Source: Apostichopus japonicus (taxonomy: Eukaryota > Echinodermata > Holothuroidea > Aspidochirotida > Stichopodidae). Taken from it: DNA of 64,000 nucleotides. The translations under genes were made by a program, and so were the position numbers. Shown one piece after another: positions 1-11,765 of this stretch. The notes beneath the pieces were generated by a model, which saw nothing but the letters and a program-made list of their open reading frames with translations, did no database searches and was not told the DNA's origin. Within the stretch, counting starts at the first letter, position 1. Each line of letters starts with the position of its first letter. The stretch is from the NCBI RefSeq assembly GCF_037975245.1, contig NC_092573.1, positions 17,802,265-17,866,264 of the forward strand, in the 5' to 3' direction.

Positions 1-716
1 GCGTACAGAAAATGTTTGAATAAAGATACTCCCTAGATCGCCGGAAATGACCCTTTCCGGGCCTGGCTAATTTGCAGATAAACGAAGAATAAGGTGTCAT
101 CGCCAAATGACACCAACAAAATGTGAGAAATGTCAATAAGTAGATGAGAGCGCAATAAAAAATTCAATAATCTAGAATAAGTAAAAAGTGGTAAAGAGCT
201 GAAAAAGGCTCCAGCAGTCCATTTGAGTCCGTCGGGGGGGGGGGGGGCATCCGCCCCTGACCGTATGGACGCTCCGCCACTGCGCGGCGGGGGTGCAGCC
301 CCTAATTCGCCATTACTAATGTAAAAGAGAATTTTGACATAATTGGACCTCCATGCTTTTTATACATCTACATGAGACATGTCGTTGTTTACATTAGCAT
401 CCCGCGGTATACTGCGCAATTTGAACGGACCGTACGGTACATGATGGCATGCGATGTAATAACCGATGCTTGCTTATATGATATTGACATGAACACGTTG
501 AACGCGCGCTTCGCGCGCGAAAATCTTTGGTTATTTTTTCAGGCAAGTCGGACAGTTTTGAGGCTTTTCATCCTGGAACGCCATTTTCATGCTCACTGAT
601 ATGATGTGATATCTGCTGTTTGCGTTACAAATTCGAACAGGCGCATAGCGAGGAATTTGCCAAGGGAGGGGCGAAGCCTGTAGGCAAACTATCTAAGCGT
701 AGAGCCACCATAGGTT

Positions 717-870
717 GGCGCGAAGCGTTCAAGAAAATTTTGGCCGAAAATGCCTCTCAGATCGCTGGAAATGGCACTACCCAGGACCATTTGTTAGCGC
801 GAAGCGTACAAGCAAATTTTGGCCGAAAATGTCTTCCAGATCGCTGGAAATGACACTTCCCAGGCCTTGT
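717..870 (+). repeat. 80-bp direct repeat inside the hAT-like element
   Basis: Two imperfect units starting near 717 and 797 share GCGCGAAGCG, AAATTTTGGCCGAAAATG and a TCGCTGGAAATG/CCAGG end. Short open frames read an ARSVQ..FGRKC..DRWK motif in each unit, but nothing indicates translation. Confidence 0.6.
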
Positions 871-1196
871 AAGTTGCATCTAAGCACTTTCTATTTTGAA
901 ATTACTTAGCGATATCATTTAAAAAAATGCTGAAGGGGGGGGGGCGGGCGGTCGCCCCCATCCCAAAAATCGTCATGTTCCCCGACGACACGGTCGAGTT
1001 CGAGACCAGCCACAGTTGGTTTCATAGCACAATTCTACACACGCGTTATGATAGACCATATATAGTATATATATAGATCATTAGTGAGAGAGGAAAATGG
1101 AAACGTCAAAAAATGGAGTTGTCGGTGTAAGGGGTAGGGTGAGTCACACTTTTACGAAATCATTGATCGTCACTGGCTACCCTTCAGCGCTGTAAT

Positions 1197-1355
1197 GATG
1201 TCACTGTTCCTCTTTCTCTTCGCGTTTTTCTTTTACTCCCTCCTTTTCTCCCTTTTCTCTCTTTCTTCATTTTCTTTTCCCTTCCTTCCTCTCCTCCTCT
1301 TCTTTTTCCCCCTCTTTTTTCCTTTTTTCTTCCTTTTTTTTCTCTCCTCTTTTTC
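1197..1355 (+). repeat. Polypyrimidine tract
   Basis: About 160 bases are nearly all C and T on the plus strand. Such a tract can adopt triplex (H-DNA) structure and is expected to be length-unstable. Open frames on both strands here are low-complexity artefacts. Confidence 0.8.
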
Positions 1356-1447
1356 TTACCCGGGGGTCGCGCGCCCCCAACGCTCCCCCTGGATACGCAC
1401 CTGATATATATATTGTTGATGATATATATATTGTTGATGATATATAT

Positions 1448-1742
1448 ATTTTGCAGAAAATTGTTCAATTGCTCAGATGGAATAAAGTGAACAGTGAACA
1501 TTTTGCAGAAAAATGTTGAATTGACGAGATACGATTAGTTGTCAATTAAACATTCTGCAGAAAATTGCGCAATTGCTCAGTTGGATTGAAGTGAACAATT
1601 TAATATTTTGTAGGAAAATGTTGAATTGACGAGATATGATAAGTTGTCAATTCAACATTTTGCAGAAAATTGTTGAATTGACGAGATCTGATAAGTTGTC
1701 AATTAAACATTTTGAAGAAAATTGTTCAATTGCTTAGTTAAA
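1448..1742. repeat. Degenerate satellite, about 105-bp unit (two 52-bp halves)
   Basis: TGCAGAAAATTG recurs at 1452, 1556 and 1661 (spacings 104 and 105), and a half-unit variant (GCAGAAAAATGTTGAATTG) sits about 51 bases later. The elements TTGACGAGAT and GTTGTCAATT alternate, making local inverted repeats. Unit length and the core (GCAGAAAATTG, TTGACGAGAT) match the array inside the foldback element at 23953-24965. Confidence 0.65.
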
Positions 1743-2369
1743 GCAACTGAGCAATCCAACTTTGTTTCTGATTTTTAATATGATATTATCTTGTCATCTT
1801 AACAATTTACTGAATAATGTCAACTTATGGGGCAAAGCTTTTCTTATGTTGATGGCACTTTTAAGTTTCCGTACTCCATAGACGCCCGTCATGTTTGATT
1901 GAAATTGAAAGGTTTAATACAAGTCTTACAGTTGTTTCAACTATCTGTCGTAAGTCAAAATCAAACGGAACCAGCCACTTTATTTGAAAGAATCTATGAT
2001 TGGAAATGAACAGAACGGAAACACTTGGATCAGCCGAAGAGACGAAAGGGAATAGACAAAAAGCAAGAAAAAAGGCAAGATATTAAGGGACGATTGGATA
2101 CTATTGTCGCAGGGATCTGCCTGCAATATTGTTGTCAAAGCTAGTTTGTGGAACATATTTAAAATGAAGTAAATATGAGTGGGATATAATAGAATGACCG
2201 AGCATTGAAACATTTTAAATGTTACCTAATATATAATCCAATCAATCAAGGAGAGGCTTATATAGAGAATGCACATTTATTCCGGCGTACCGTGAATTGT
2301 CATGTAATTTTTACTTTTGCAACGACTGTTACAATTGGTTTGCTATTCAGTTAAATACAGACATTTCAC
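1743..2369. other. AT-rich sequence, nothing recognised
   Basis: No convincing exon, RNA or repeat was seen. The minus-strand open frame at 1980-2213 has no recognisable domain and no clear splice context. Confidence 0.5.
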
Positions 2370-2745
2370 TGCCTACGAAGTATGCACTTGACTGTGTGGC
2401 ATGTATACCTCACTGCAATACGAAGTATGTACTTGACTGTGTGGCATGTAAACTTCACTGCACTACAAAGTATGCACTAGACTGTGTGGCATGTAAACTT
2501 CACTGCACTACAAAGTATGCACTAGACTGTGTGGCATGTATACTTCACTGCAATACCAAGTATGTACTTGACTGTGTGGCATGTATACTTCACTGCACTA
2601 CGAAATATGTACTTGACTGTGTGGCATGTATACTTCACTGCACTACGAAGTATGCACTTGACTGTGTGGTATGTATACTTCACTGCACTATGAAGTATAA
2701 ATTTGACTGTGTGGCATGTATACTTCACTGCACATACACTGCACT
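2370..2745 (+). repeat. 45-bp minisatellite, about 8 units
   Basis: The unit contains GACTGTGTGGCATGTA, TTCACTGCA and a GAAGTATG segment, with period 45. Because 45 is divisible by 3 and the unit lacks a stop in one plus-strand frame, it gives a 203-codon open frame with a 15-residue repeat (TKYALDCVACxLHCT) carrying three cysteines per unit. No start context, splice sites or homologous domain support translation, so I treat it as a minisatellite. Confidence 0.85.
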
Positions 2746-2749
2746 ATAC

Positions 2750-3137
2750 AAAAAATCCCCTGATAAAGACTATCTATACAATTTGAAAAAAAACAAATAT
2801 GGATTGTTGCCCAACAAAAGACATTTTGAGTTGTACGGAATTGTTGTCATATACGTATTTACTTTGTCTTATTGTTGTTTTGTCGGACATAACTCTACTA
2901 GGACTTAAAACTGGCTGCTCTGACATAGTTCGTATTAACATGGACGGTCATGGAAAGGTTATGAATGTGGTTGCGCTAAAGAATCTTATCGTCAGTATAT
3001 ATGTAAGGCTACTACGTGCAGTTTGCGCTACTGTCTTGTGGATGCTTCGAATATTATGGATACTGACTAGCCTACGTAGTTGTGAATTCATGTTCACTTT
3101 GGCGATGTACCTAAATGTGTACTGAGCCAAATAAGAT
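2750..3137. other. Unique sequence, nothing recognised
   Basis: A plus-strand open frame (2799-3125) is not protein-like and no splice or RNA signal was seen. Confidence 0.45.
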
Positions 3138-3218
<81 letters not shown>

Positions 3219-3236
3219 TATATGTGTGTGTGTGTA
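3138..3236. repeat. (AT)n microsatellite with (GT)n end
   Basis: About 85 bases of alternating TA end in ACATATATATATGTGTGTGT. The isoleucine-tyrosine open frame through it is an artefact. Confidence 0.95.
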
Positions 3237-3920
3237 TCAATAGCCTTTTTACAAGACCGTGCTTTACATATCAAAATCGTACAACGTTCTAAACTTAAAG
3301 AAAAAAAAACAGCTCTTATATCTTTCGTATGTTGATTTTGGTTCCCCTCTCTACAGACCAAACACGATTAATCATGGCCATTAAGATATTTACCAAAGGA
3401 ATCAGCCTTCGTCCTGCTTCACTTTTTTAAACTTTTTGACTTTTTCTTATGCTTTCTCCCTATAATTTGAGTATGTCAGCTGGACTTTGACACTTTACAT
3501 CGGTTTTTTTATTTGTTATATCTCATTCTTCCTAGAGAAATCTATGCTGAAATCTGAAGATTATAGCAATGCTCTTAATAGAGATCCTTCTCCTCCAAAC
3601 GGACGGACTTGACAGAAATAATGAAGAGTAAACATCAAAGTTATAAAGAGATGAAGTGGAGAAGCGAGAGAAAGATGGAGTGGTCGTAAGGGAAATCACA
3701 GGGTTATAATAGAAAGTGAAGAAGGGAATCGTTAAAGCAGCTGGCTATGTCAAGAAACTTATAAATGTAATATTATCATAATTTTTTAGTTCCATGTAAG
3801 TACGTTAGTAAAAATTTATTCCGCAAAATGTTGGTCCCCAAAAAATCTTGGTCCAAAAAAATTATGAGTCCCAAAATTAATTGGAATTATCGGAACATAG
3901 AGACGTCGGAACATATAGAA
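3237..3920. other. Unique AT-rich sequence, nothing recognised
   Basis: No domain, tRNA or repeat was seen on either strand. Confidence 0.45.
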
Positions 3921-4025
3921 GATATATATATATATATACACACATATATATATATATTTATATATATATATAAATTTATATATATATATATAGCCTATAT
4001 ATATATATATGTGCATATATATATA
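3921..4025. repeat. (AT)n microsatellite, interrupted
   Basis: TATA tracts are interrupted by ACACAC, TTTA and GCC. The open frames on both strands (YIYI repeats) are artefacts. Confidence 0.9.
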
Positions 4026-4964
4026 GCATGGTGGGCTCATAATTGACGCACTTAAGGATTGGATTGACGATGTCTGTCAACCTAAAATCCAAATCACTCA
4101 ACTGCATGCATTTTTCATATGTGTAGTTCCTCAGAAATGTAATGATCTCAAAATATTTATTGTTCTGTGCTTACGCAACGTACAATTGAGAAGAATTTGA
4201 ACACAAAATGTCTGCTGTGTCAAGTTCTTTCATACCCCTAAATTGAAACATTCGTTGATAAGCTAACTGTAGAGTAGGCCTAAGTATACATCCATTAACT
4301 TTGGATGCTGTTTGCTATGCTCTGAACCTCCTAGCTCAGACAGGTCAGGTCCCAGAGAGTAGTTGTATCATATTGAAGTAATTTTGGTAATTTTTTGGGA
4401 GTAAGATTTCCAAATGTCCAAAATACGTGTAAAACTGGGGGGAGGGTGGTAAAAGCTTAATAGAAACCACAATTTGCTCAGCAAATAGTTGAAATGGATT
4501 CAAACTCATGAATATGTAATTATGCTTGACTGCAAAAAGTTTACGTGGCCTGCTGTATCGTTGCTAGTTATAATTGAAGGTGCGTCAATTACGGGGATGC
4601 GTCAATTACGAAGCCTTTACTATATATATATAAATATATATAACAACAAGCTATAGCTTTAACCTATCAAGACGAAGTTTCAAGTATCAAGCTGGTCCTC
4701 ATAAGTCTACGCGAAATGACAGAACAGCTAAGTAAAAATTGTCGAGTGTTTTCTCTTAGTCTGACGGAATCCACGTCACAGAATTCTGAAGGTTTGAAGA
4801 GGATTCGGTAGTAACGTTACGAAAGACAGAAATAAATGGCTGTGGTATCCTTAATGATTTGATCTCTTCTTGCTATTTGTTAACTTATTTATTCTCAATA
4901 ATAACATCATTTTTCGGTAAATTCCAAGCTTACTTTATGCTAGACTGAGTCTACAACAATGCAA

Positions 4965-4966
<2 letters not shown>
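4026..4966. other. Unique sequence with a short AT tract
   Basis: A short AT microsatellite lies at 4620-4641. A 14-bp near-duplicate (GTGCGTCAATTACG / ATGCGTCAATTACG) occurs at about 4580-4610. Nothing else was recognised. Confidence 0.45.

Positions 4967-4967
<1 letters not shown>

Positions 4968-5014
<47 letters not shown>
4968..5014. repeat. (AT)n microsatellite at a SINE 3' end
   Basis: A pure TA tract immediately precedes (in plus coordinates) the 3' end of the minus-strand SINE at 5015. Confidence 0.95.
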
Positions 5015-5018
<4 letters not shown>

Positions 5019-5105
5019 GAAATTGTAGTGAGTTGGAAAATCCAGAACAGTAAAAACTTTCAGTCTCCACCGACATTCGAACCCGGGCCTCCCCGCTGGT
5101 TAAAT
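5015..5105 (-). mobile_element. tRNA-derived SINE, 5'-truncated copy
   Basis: Read on the minus strand, a B-box-like GGTTCGAATGTC (about 5072-5084) is followed by GGTGGAGACTGAAAG, CTGTTCTGGATTTTCCAACTC and an AT tail. The same body follows an intact A/B-box head at 6649-6785, so this is a second copy of that family. The A box half is lost or diverged. Confidence 0.75.
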
Positions 5106-6597
5106 CGGAATTAAGCTTCAAAAATTCAGCCGTTTAAAATATCCTATGACTATATTCTGATACCTTAGTAATAAAGAAGGAAAAGTATTCCTATTTGCCG
5201 CACATGATAGATGTGATTAAGTAAGAAAGACAATCAACACGCAGTTTTGACCATGTTCATGTTCACTAATATATTTTATCTTATATACTCACTTCCTCTG
5301 TTGAGACTAATTAATCATTTCACCAGTAGTTCGACCTTCCTTAACCTATATACACGCAACTCTTGGCCATACCACCCCCCCCCCCCTTACTTACAATCAT
5401 CCCCGGGCTATATTATGTGGAAATGAATTGTCAGAATATATTTCTCTCTCTCGACTTGACGTTAGAGAGAAGTCTGTAATCTAGACGTGACGAAAATGTT
5501 CATTGACCTGAGGTTTTTAACTGTTTCCTTATCGGTTAATAGAAGCTCTTTCTATGTCACGCTAAAGGATCCAAATGACTACAACCAACCTGAGCAGCTC
5601 AACGTTATCAGTTTATCAATATATCTCAAATGAAGATACAAGACCACCGGAGAGGAAATATTCCATCCCCCCCCCCCCTATCAATGACAGAAATTAATTT
5701 TCATCCTGGGAATCAGGAAAGAGAGAGAGAGGTGGAGAGGGTGAGAGACAGAAAGAAAACACTTGCAGCAGTGACACAGGGGAAATATCAATCAATAAAT
5801 TGAATTGTTCTAAATATGTTCTAATCCACTTTGTATGCAAGTACGAGTAAGAATATTTGAATTAAACGTCAGGTGCAAACGATTGACCCCGGCAACCTTA
5901 AAAATCATAAACTTTTTAAATTTAACGAAGAAAATTAATCACATTTGGCCGAAATATCCGTCGGCTGTCCAGTGATGTAGAATGTTTTTTTTTTTTTGGC
6001 GATGTCGGTCTCAAAGATTTGGCGTTGGATATTCAGAGAGAAAAGGTAATATGTAATATTTTACAGAGGAATTCGAAGTATGAAACCAGAATGCAGAACG
6101 CATTGAGGTTTTTGATGGGAATCGTGGATACTTGTCATTCTTGGTGTGTGGATGCATCACATTGAGTACAATACCCTATTGTTGTTGGTGGAGGTGTGTA
6201 TTGACACGTACTGTGGACTGACGTGCGTTTATTATAACATAGATGGCATAGTTCCATTGTACATCAACAAAGTGGTTGGGTCCGTTTATATTGTAACAGC
6301 TATTTCTGGTTAACAAGCAGAAGTCTAGGGCAATGAAGTCTTCGAAACCTCAATGCGTTTCGCATTCTGGTTGCCGCTTGTTCCCGTTTCCGACTCCATG
6401 TCGTCCTCCCCTTGTTCACCTTCTAGTCTTTCTTTATTTCTCCCGTCCCTCTTTCTCGCTTTCCCCAATTCCCCCTCCCCTTTTAAACTCTTGTGCACCC
6501 ATTTACCCCCATCTCTCATGTCATCTATTTCTTCATATTCTCTCTCCCCCCCCCCCTTCCAACCTCTCTTCTCTTTCGCTTCCTCACCGTCGTCCAC

Positions 6598-6601
<4 letters not shown>
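5106..6601. other. Unique sequence with homopolymer runs
   Basis: C runs at about 5372-5386 and 5669-5679 and a T run at 5987-5998. The C/T-rich stretch at 6400-6600 produces spurious open frames on both strands. No gene signal was seen. Confidence 0.5.
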
Positions 6602-6647
<46 letters not shown>

Positions 6648-6648
6648 A
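6602..6648. repeat. (AT)n microsatellite at a SINE 3' end
   Basis: A TA tract with one GT interruption directly adjoins the 3' end of the SINE at 6649. Confidence 0.95.
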
Positions 6649-6785
6649 TTGAAAACGTAATGAGTTGGAAAATCCAGAACAGTGAAAAAACTTCCAGCCT
6701 CCACCGGGATTCGAATACGGGCCACCCGCTTTATATGCGGACAGCCTTACCACTAGGCTATGGACGCTCTTTGAATGTCCAGAGG
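6649..6785 (-). mobile_element. tRNA-derived SINE with A and B boxes
   Basis: On the minus strand the head reads like a tRNA. The A box TAGCCTAGTGGTAAGG lies at 6745-6760. A CCGC/GCGG anticodon-type stem closes a 7-base loop (ATATAAA, with the conserved T in the U33 position). The B box GTATTCGAATCCC lies at 6706-6718. A non-tRNA body (GGAGGCTGGAAG, CTGTTCTGGATTTTCC) follows and ends in (AT)n. These are the hallmarks of a Pol III tRNA-derived SINE; no CCA-type tRNA gene end or tRNA-like acceptor closure is evident, so it is not a functional tRNA. Confidence 0.85.
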
Positions 6786-6789
6786 TTCG

Positions 6790-7003
6790 AAACCGGTAAG
6801 GAAGGACGTAATTCCACTGTAGGCGTTAGTCACCTGTATCGAACAATAATAGTTCTGTATTGGTGACATATTTGCCCTACACTAGAGATCAAACATGATG
6901 CTAACTAACTCGAAATCATTTGTGACTCCTAAAGCCGGATCTCGAAAGAGATACTTTGAACAGATTTTATATTAATGAAATGGAGGTAAAAGACAAAGGC
7001 AAA

Positions 7004-7040
<37 letters not shown>

Positions 7041-9333
7041 TTAGCCACGTGCTAAAAAACTTCACTTTTCTGCGGCAACGAAGGTTGTCTTCGTTTCCAT
7101 AATATCCTACAGCAAGTTCAGCATATATTTGATTTCGAGCTCGAAATGTGCGTTAAGGGAGGATGGGCACGAGGAGACAGACTAGAGAGGGCCAGGAGGG
7201 ATGACAGATGGAGGAGGAGGAGGACGAGTAGGAGGAGAAGGAGAGGGAACCATAGGTGGGTTTTGAGATCGGTGAGGGGGGGGGGGTGCATGTGTGGGGT
7301 GAAACATGTTATACCGGCTATGCAGAAGAAATATTGGACGTATTTATTATTTTAGTCGGACATGTGATTGATTTAATGATTCTGAAATTTGAGATTGAAA
7401 TTGAAATTCAGACTGTGAGTATACACCCGAAAGTTCAGAGAATTTGCACCAGAGAGCATAAGTTATTGACATGCATTCGATTCTCAACCTTTATCTTTGC
7501 TTTAAAAAAATGGGTGCGATCTTATTGGTCTTTACTAGTATGTTTCACTTCAAGGGAATACCAGCTCCTGTCACAAAACTGGAAATACTACATTAGATAT
7601 AGGAAATTAATAGATTTCTGATTTACACGTGTATTTTCCGTCTGTCTTGTTAGAATATCATATCAGAAGTAGAATCTACATTAAAACACCCCCAAACTAT
7701 ACATATTTCATATTTTCTCAGGTCATTCAGTTAATTGTAGTGAAACTTCATTGTTTCGGTTGATTTATTATTAGATTAAATATGTTTCGATATTATAAAT
7801 TTCAACGGGTCGCATTAACGGGCACTCACTCACCTGATGTGCATTCAATATTTATGAATTTCAACTACTCAAAGTAAACCTTTTCTCATTCCATACATCT
7901 ATACATTTGTTATTTCAACCTTTATTACTTCGCAGAAAATTATTTAAGACGAATGCCACAGTTGTCAACTGTAATCATATTGTTTTAAAGAGTAAATCTA
8001 CAGAACAAGGCAACACGAAAAGACCCAAAAAAATTGATAAATTGCTGCCGTCAGCTACTTGAATTGAAAAATTGGAAGCTGTTGTTATAAATCTGCAAAT
8101 CATCAAGTATACTCAAGACATTTTCTGATTAATATTTGTTTGCGCGACCTTGATTCATGGTTGTGTCGTCATGATATATATGCATTCTGCTGTAGGTTGA
8201 TTTTTAACATTCCGAAATGAAAGCAAGGCTGGAGTAAACTAATAATTTAGTTAACGCTGTTAATCACAAAGTACAGTAATTCTAATGTCTCTCTTTTTGT
8301 TTGGGAAGAGGGAGGGGAGGCTACTTTTTCTCTTTTTGGGGAACAGGGGAGGGTAGGGGACAGGGGCGGGAGTGGACAGGGGAGGGGGAACTGCTGAAGA
8401 TATACATGCCTTGGTTATTTTGCTACTAGATACGATTTAAGTTTAAGTGCGCTGCATCTTAATTGAAATGATGCAATGATTTATTGAGATCACTGAGCAT
8501 TCTGTTTAATTCTCTCAATTTCAATAACAGTTCACTGCAGTTTCAGCTACTTGAAGTGACACCGAATTCAATAAAATAATCGATAGGTGAAATTGCAATG
8601 CATTTATAACAGCAGAGTAATTCTAACCTACATTGCCAGATGCAATTAATCGTTTGAGCCAGGTTAATATGAGATCTGAAGATGTCTATAAATCACTAAA
8701 AGAGATCCCCCTGTCAGGAGTCCTGATATCTGTTAATTTGTAAAATATTCTGCGTCTTATTCAGAAAGACACAGCCTTGCTGTGCATCCTTGAGAGTATG
8801 TAGTACCTGGGAAACTTTAACGAACCAAAAACGTTTGGAATGGCGAATACAGCGTTGATCGTAGATGATAATGCAAACGGGTAAGAAAGGGGGACGGATA
8901 TACAGTAACAGAGGGAGGGATGGTTTTAAACCTTTGTTAGTTTACTGCTTGTAGCAATTTACCTTCCGTCTGATGGGACATCTGAGATAAGTAGTTACAC
9001 TGTTTTAATTGAACACGACATGCCGTGTTACATTCGGAATTCCGATATTTGTTGACTCATCAAGTTATACGCAAATACAATCTTGACAAACATTGTCGAG
9101 ATGCTGTGTTACACTTAACATAACATCACAACATGCATGTCAAAACACGACAAATGTTGACTAGGTTAAATCTTCACAAAAATTGACAAATTATCGATAT
9201 TTCGTGTTATGCCAACACATGTTACTCATACATCTCTGTTCCTTCAGGGCCACCGTAACCTTTTTTTCAGTCTTATTCCGTTAATTCTTAGTTAATAATT
9301 CTCATTACATGTACAAATTAAAGCTAAACTTAC
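6790..9333. other. Region downstream of the last FN3 exon seen; G-rich tracts
   Basis: If the FN3 gene continues left, this is intron or 3' region. It contains an (AT)n tract at 7007-7037, a 16-bp palindrome centred on GAGCTC at 7131-7146, a purine-rich block at 7160-7290 and a G-rich block at 8290-8390 with several GGGG runs (possible G-quadruplex). No continuing exon was identified with confidence. Confidence 0.4.
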
Positions 9334-9390
9334 CTTAAACTCATAAACGAATCCAAAGCTAAGATTTGTAAACGTCACTGTTTCAGACTC
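9334..9390 (-). CDS. FN3-like secreted protein, exon 4 (last exon found)
   Basis: This 57-base minus-strand exon is in phase 0 at both ends. A T-rich acceptor (T run then CTCAG) precedes it and a strong donor (AAG|GTAAGT) follows. It encodes residues 107-125, including TVTFTNLSFGFVYEFK. This matches the E-F strand signature of fibronectin type III domains, where a conserved Leu-x-x-Gly turn precedes a Tyr-x-Phe strand (Leu116, Gly119, Tyr122, Phe124). Asn115-Leu-Ser is a possible N-glycosylation site. It joins exon 3 in frame across an intron of about 10 kb. The final strand of the domain and everything after it lie in exons not identified. Confidence 0.72.
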
Positions 9391-11679
9391 CTGAGAAAAA
9401 AAAAACATAGTTAGAAACAAAGATGAGATCATACCAATTAGAATATTCAGCATTAATTACTTTAACTGCATAAAAAGGTTAAACGTGTTTGGTTGTCTTA
9501 TTACAGATGACATATTATGACAGGTCATTACAGAATATGACAGATTATTACCGATTCTAGGGCACTATTTAGTACTCATACTCGCAGTTAGAGTATACTC
9601 ATACCAATGGGACGAAGTCATGTACTCGAAAACTAGTACTTGTGTACTCGCACTATACAAATATCTTTCTAGATCTAACAGACTAAACCCTGTACCCAAA
9701 GAGCACCGGTAATTTAGCCACAAGACAGCCAGGAAATACGTTTTTAGCTCAGCTGAATGATTTCAGATGAGCTATAGCGATCGCGCGATACTGCAGAAAT
9801 TCTCTCTTTTTTTGCACCGTGTTTGAATGACTAACATTTCGTCATTTTTCACTCGATTTGTCTGAAATTTCGACAGTGGTTTGTGTGAGTTAAGTTTCCA
9901 TGCAAGCAATCATATTTGATAATTTGAATGTCACTTGAGGTCGCGAGAGGCCATTTTCTTACAACGTTCAAAGTAATTATGATAAGTAAGATTTATCTGT
10001 ATTGTTGGAGCCGATTCCGATTTCTGCTCTTTAACGTTTCTCTGTGGTACTTCGATTGTAAACAATTTACAGGTCGTTCTACTACTGTATGGGTGCAATT
10101 TTCGGTCAGAACAATTCAAACGTGATATCCACAACATTTTAGCAGATTTAGTAGAGGAATACTTTTGTTTTTACGTTTTCGTTCTATTACGGCATGAATG
10201 AAAACTGCGAAGTGCATAAACTGTTTTTTGTTTTGTTTTTGGCAATGGGGTAAAGTTCATCCCTGGTTATAAGTACAACATTCTATTGCATAAATTAAGT
10301 TTGTGACAATGTTTCCATTTTGAAGGAATACAACTTTCTACCATTGTAACAAACTATGTCTGCTAAAAAGGATCATAAGGCACGGAAAAAAAGGAGATGA
10401 GAGGAAAAGAAATGCCACCGTTATCTATCCCGCCTATGTCTTAAAACTTTTCGCACAAACAAAGGGCATAAACTGATCGGAAACTAAACTGCTCAGAAGC
10501 TAAGCTGAGCTTCTGCAGCGTGGCTGCTCCTGTTGTACGTTTCACCGTGGCTCCCACATACAACAATGTTTGACCCACTTCATCTGACACCGGTTGCTAT
10601 GGTGTGATAGATGTAAATGACCATTTAATCATCGCAAACTCCATGATGAATTCAGCAGATTGCTAGATTACTTTACCATTATGATTTGAATGATCATCTC
10701 GGTCTATATCTTGTCTTCACAAAGTCTAGATTTTAAATGTTCACCTAGCTCTTTATGAACTTTATCAAAGATATTACTACAGAGTCGAACTATATACAGT
10801 GGAACCGTGAGAACAAAAGGAAGGTTCATGCGTGACTGCTCTTCGGGTCACTTAATATTCCTGTGAACTTTTTTATACGAACATTATAGACACTTAATTG
10901 GTAAGTACCAACCTCTCATAGAACAGATTTTAGTTAAAAAAAGTCGTACAAACCACTTGATACAATGATCTTCTCACAAATACTTCCTTAACATATATTA
11001 ACATTGAATTGAATTGATGAGACGTTATGACACGGAATTCCGCTTCCGGTAGTTAATGCTTATAGTCATAAGAAGTCAACGGGTTCAAATGATCTTGTTT
11101 GGAGGTTTGGATGTAACGTGACCATAACATTAACGTAAATCTCTGCCACAACAGGTTTGCGCTCATTTGAAAGCAGTTCCTTCAGCATATGTTTTCAGAC
11201 TTTCAGAGCTTCGTGCAATGTTTTCATTCTTTATATATTATTAATTAAAGCTAGGATCAGGGCAACCATTAATTATCGTTTTCTCCCTCGTTTCAAACCC
11301 CATCCCCACACTAAGTTCCTCCCCCCCCCCATTGTATTCCTCATCTCACCCTAGTTACATGTTCTGCACCTGCCATGCCACACCATTTTATTAACCCACC
11401 ACATTCTATCTATGTTGGGCTCTTTCTCTGAATCGCAATTAATAGATTTACGTTTCCACTTTTTGATCAGACAGATTCCATGAAATCAAAAACAAAGCTG
11501 AAACACAGTTTGTGAAATGACAGAGATCATAAGATTACTGTTAGGTTCTTCCGACATGGTTGACTTATATCGCCAGTACAAACGACATCAATGGGGAGGG
11601 GAGAGGGAGAAAAGGTGAGGGTGGATAGATCAGGGAAGGGTATATTAGGGAACGGTAGGAGTAGAGGTACGGTTGGGAT

Positions 11680-11765
11680 GGGATGGGATTGGATTGGATG
11701 GTATTTGATGGGATGGGTTGGATGGGATGGGATGGGACGGATGGGAAAGGGTGGGGTAGGTAAGG
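11680..11765 (+). repeat. GGGAT/GGATG pentamer-type repeat (G-quadruplex-prone)
   Basis: Repeated GGGATGGGAT and GGATGG words occur over about 85 bases. The closely spaced GGG runs are typical of quadruplex-forming sequence. The open frame of glycine and tryptophan codons through it is an artefact. Confidence 0.75.

Larger units (their letters stand above)
1..1403. mobile_element. hAT-like non-autonomous element, right part (left end outside window)
   Basis: The right terminus reads CCTGGATACGCACCTG at 1388-1403 and abuts an AT tract. It is one base different from the right terminus of the element ending at 32973. The interior holds a direct repeat of about 80 bp (units near 717 and 797) built on the motif GCGAAGCGTACAAG followed by AAATTTTGG and a GCTGGAAATG/CCAGG segment; the same motif occurs at 30675-30760, and the window itself begins inside another copy (1-75). 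Runs of G (234-247, 938-945) and a GCGCGC-TTC-GCGCGC hairpin near 506-520 are also present. No transposase is encoded, and the short frames here are not protein-like. Assignment to hAT rests on the terminus resemblance only. Confidence 0.55.

Noticed and set aside
5070-6760. Functional tRNA genes
   Set aside because: A and B boxes are present, but acceptor-stem pairing is absent and the sequences continue into a shared non-tRNA body with an AT tail, as in SINEs.
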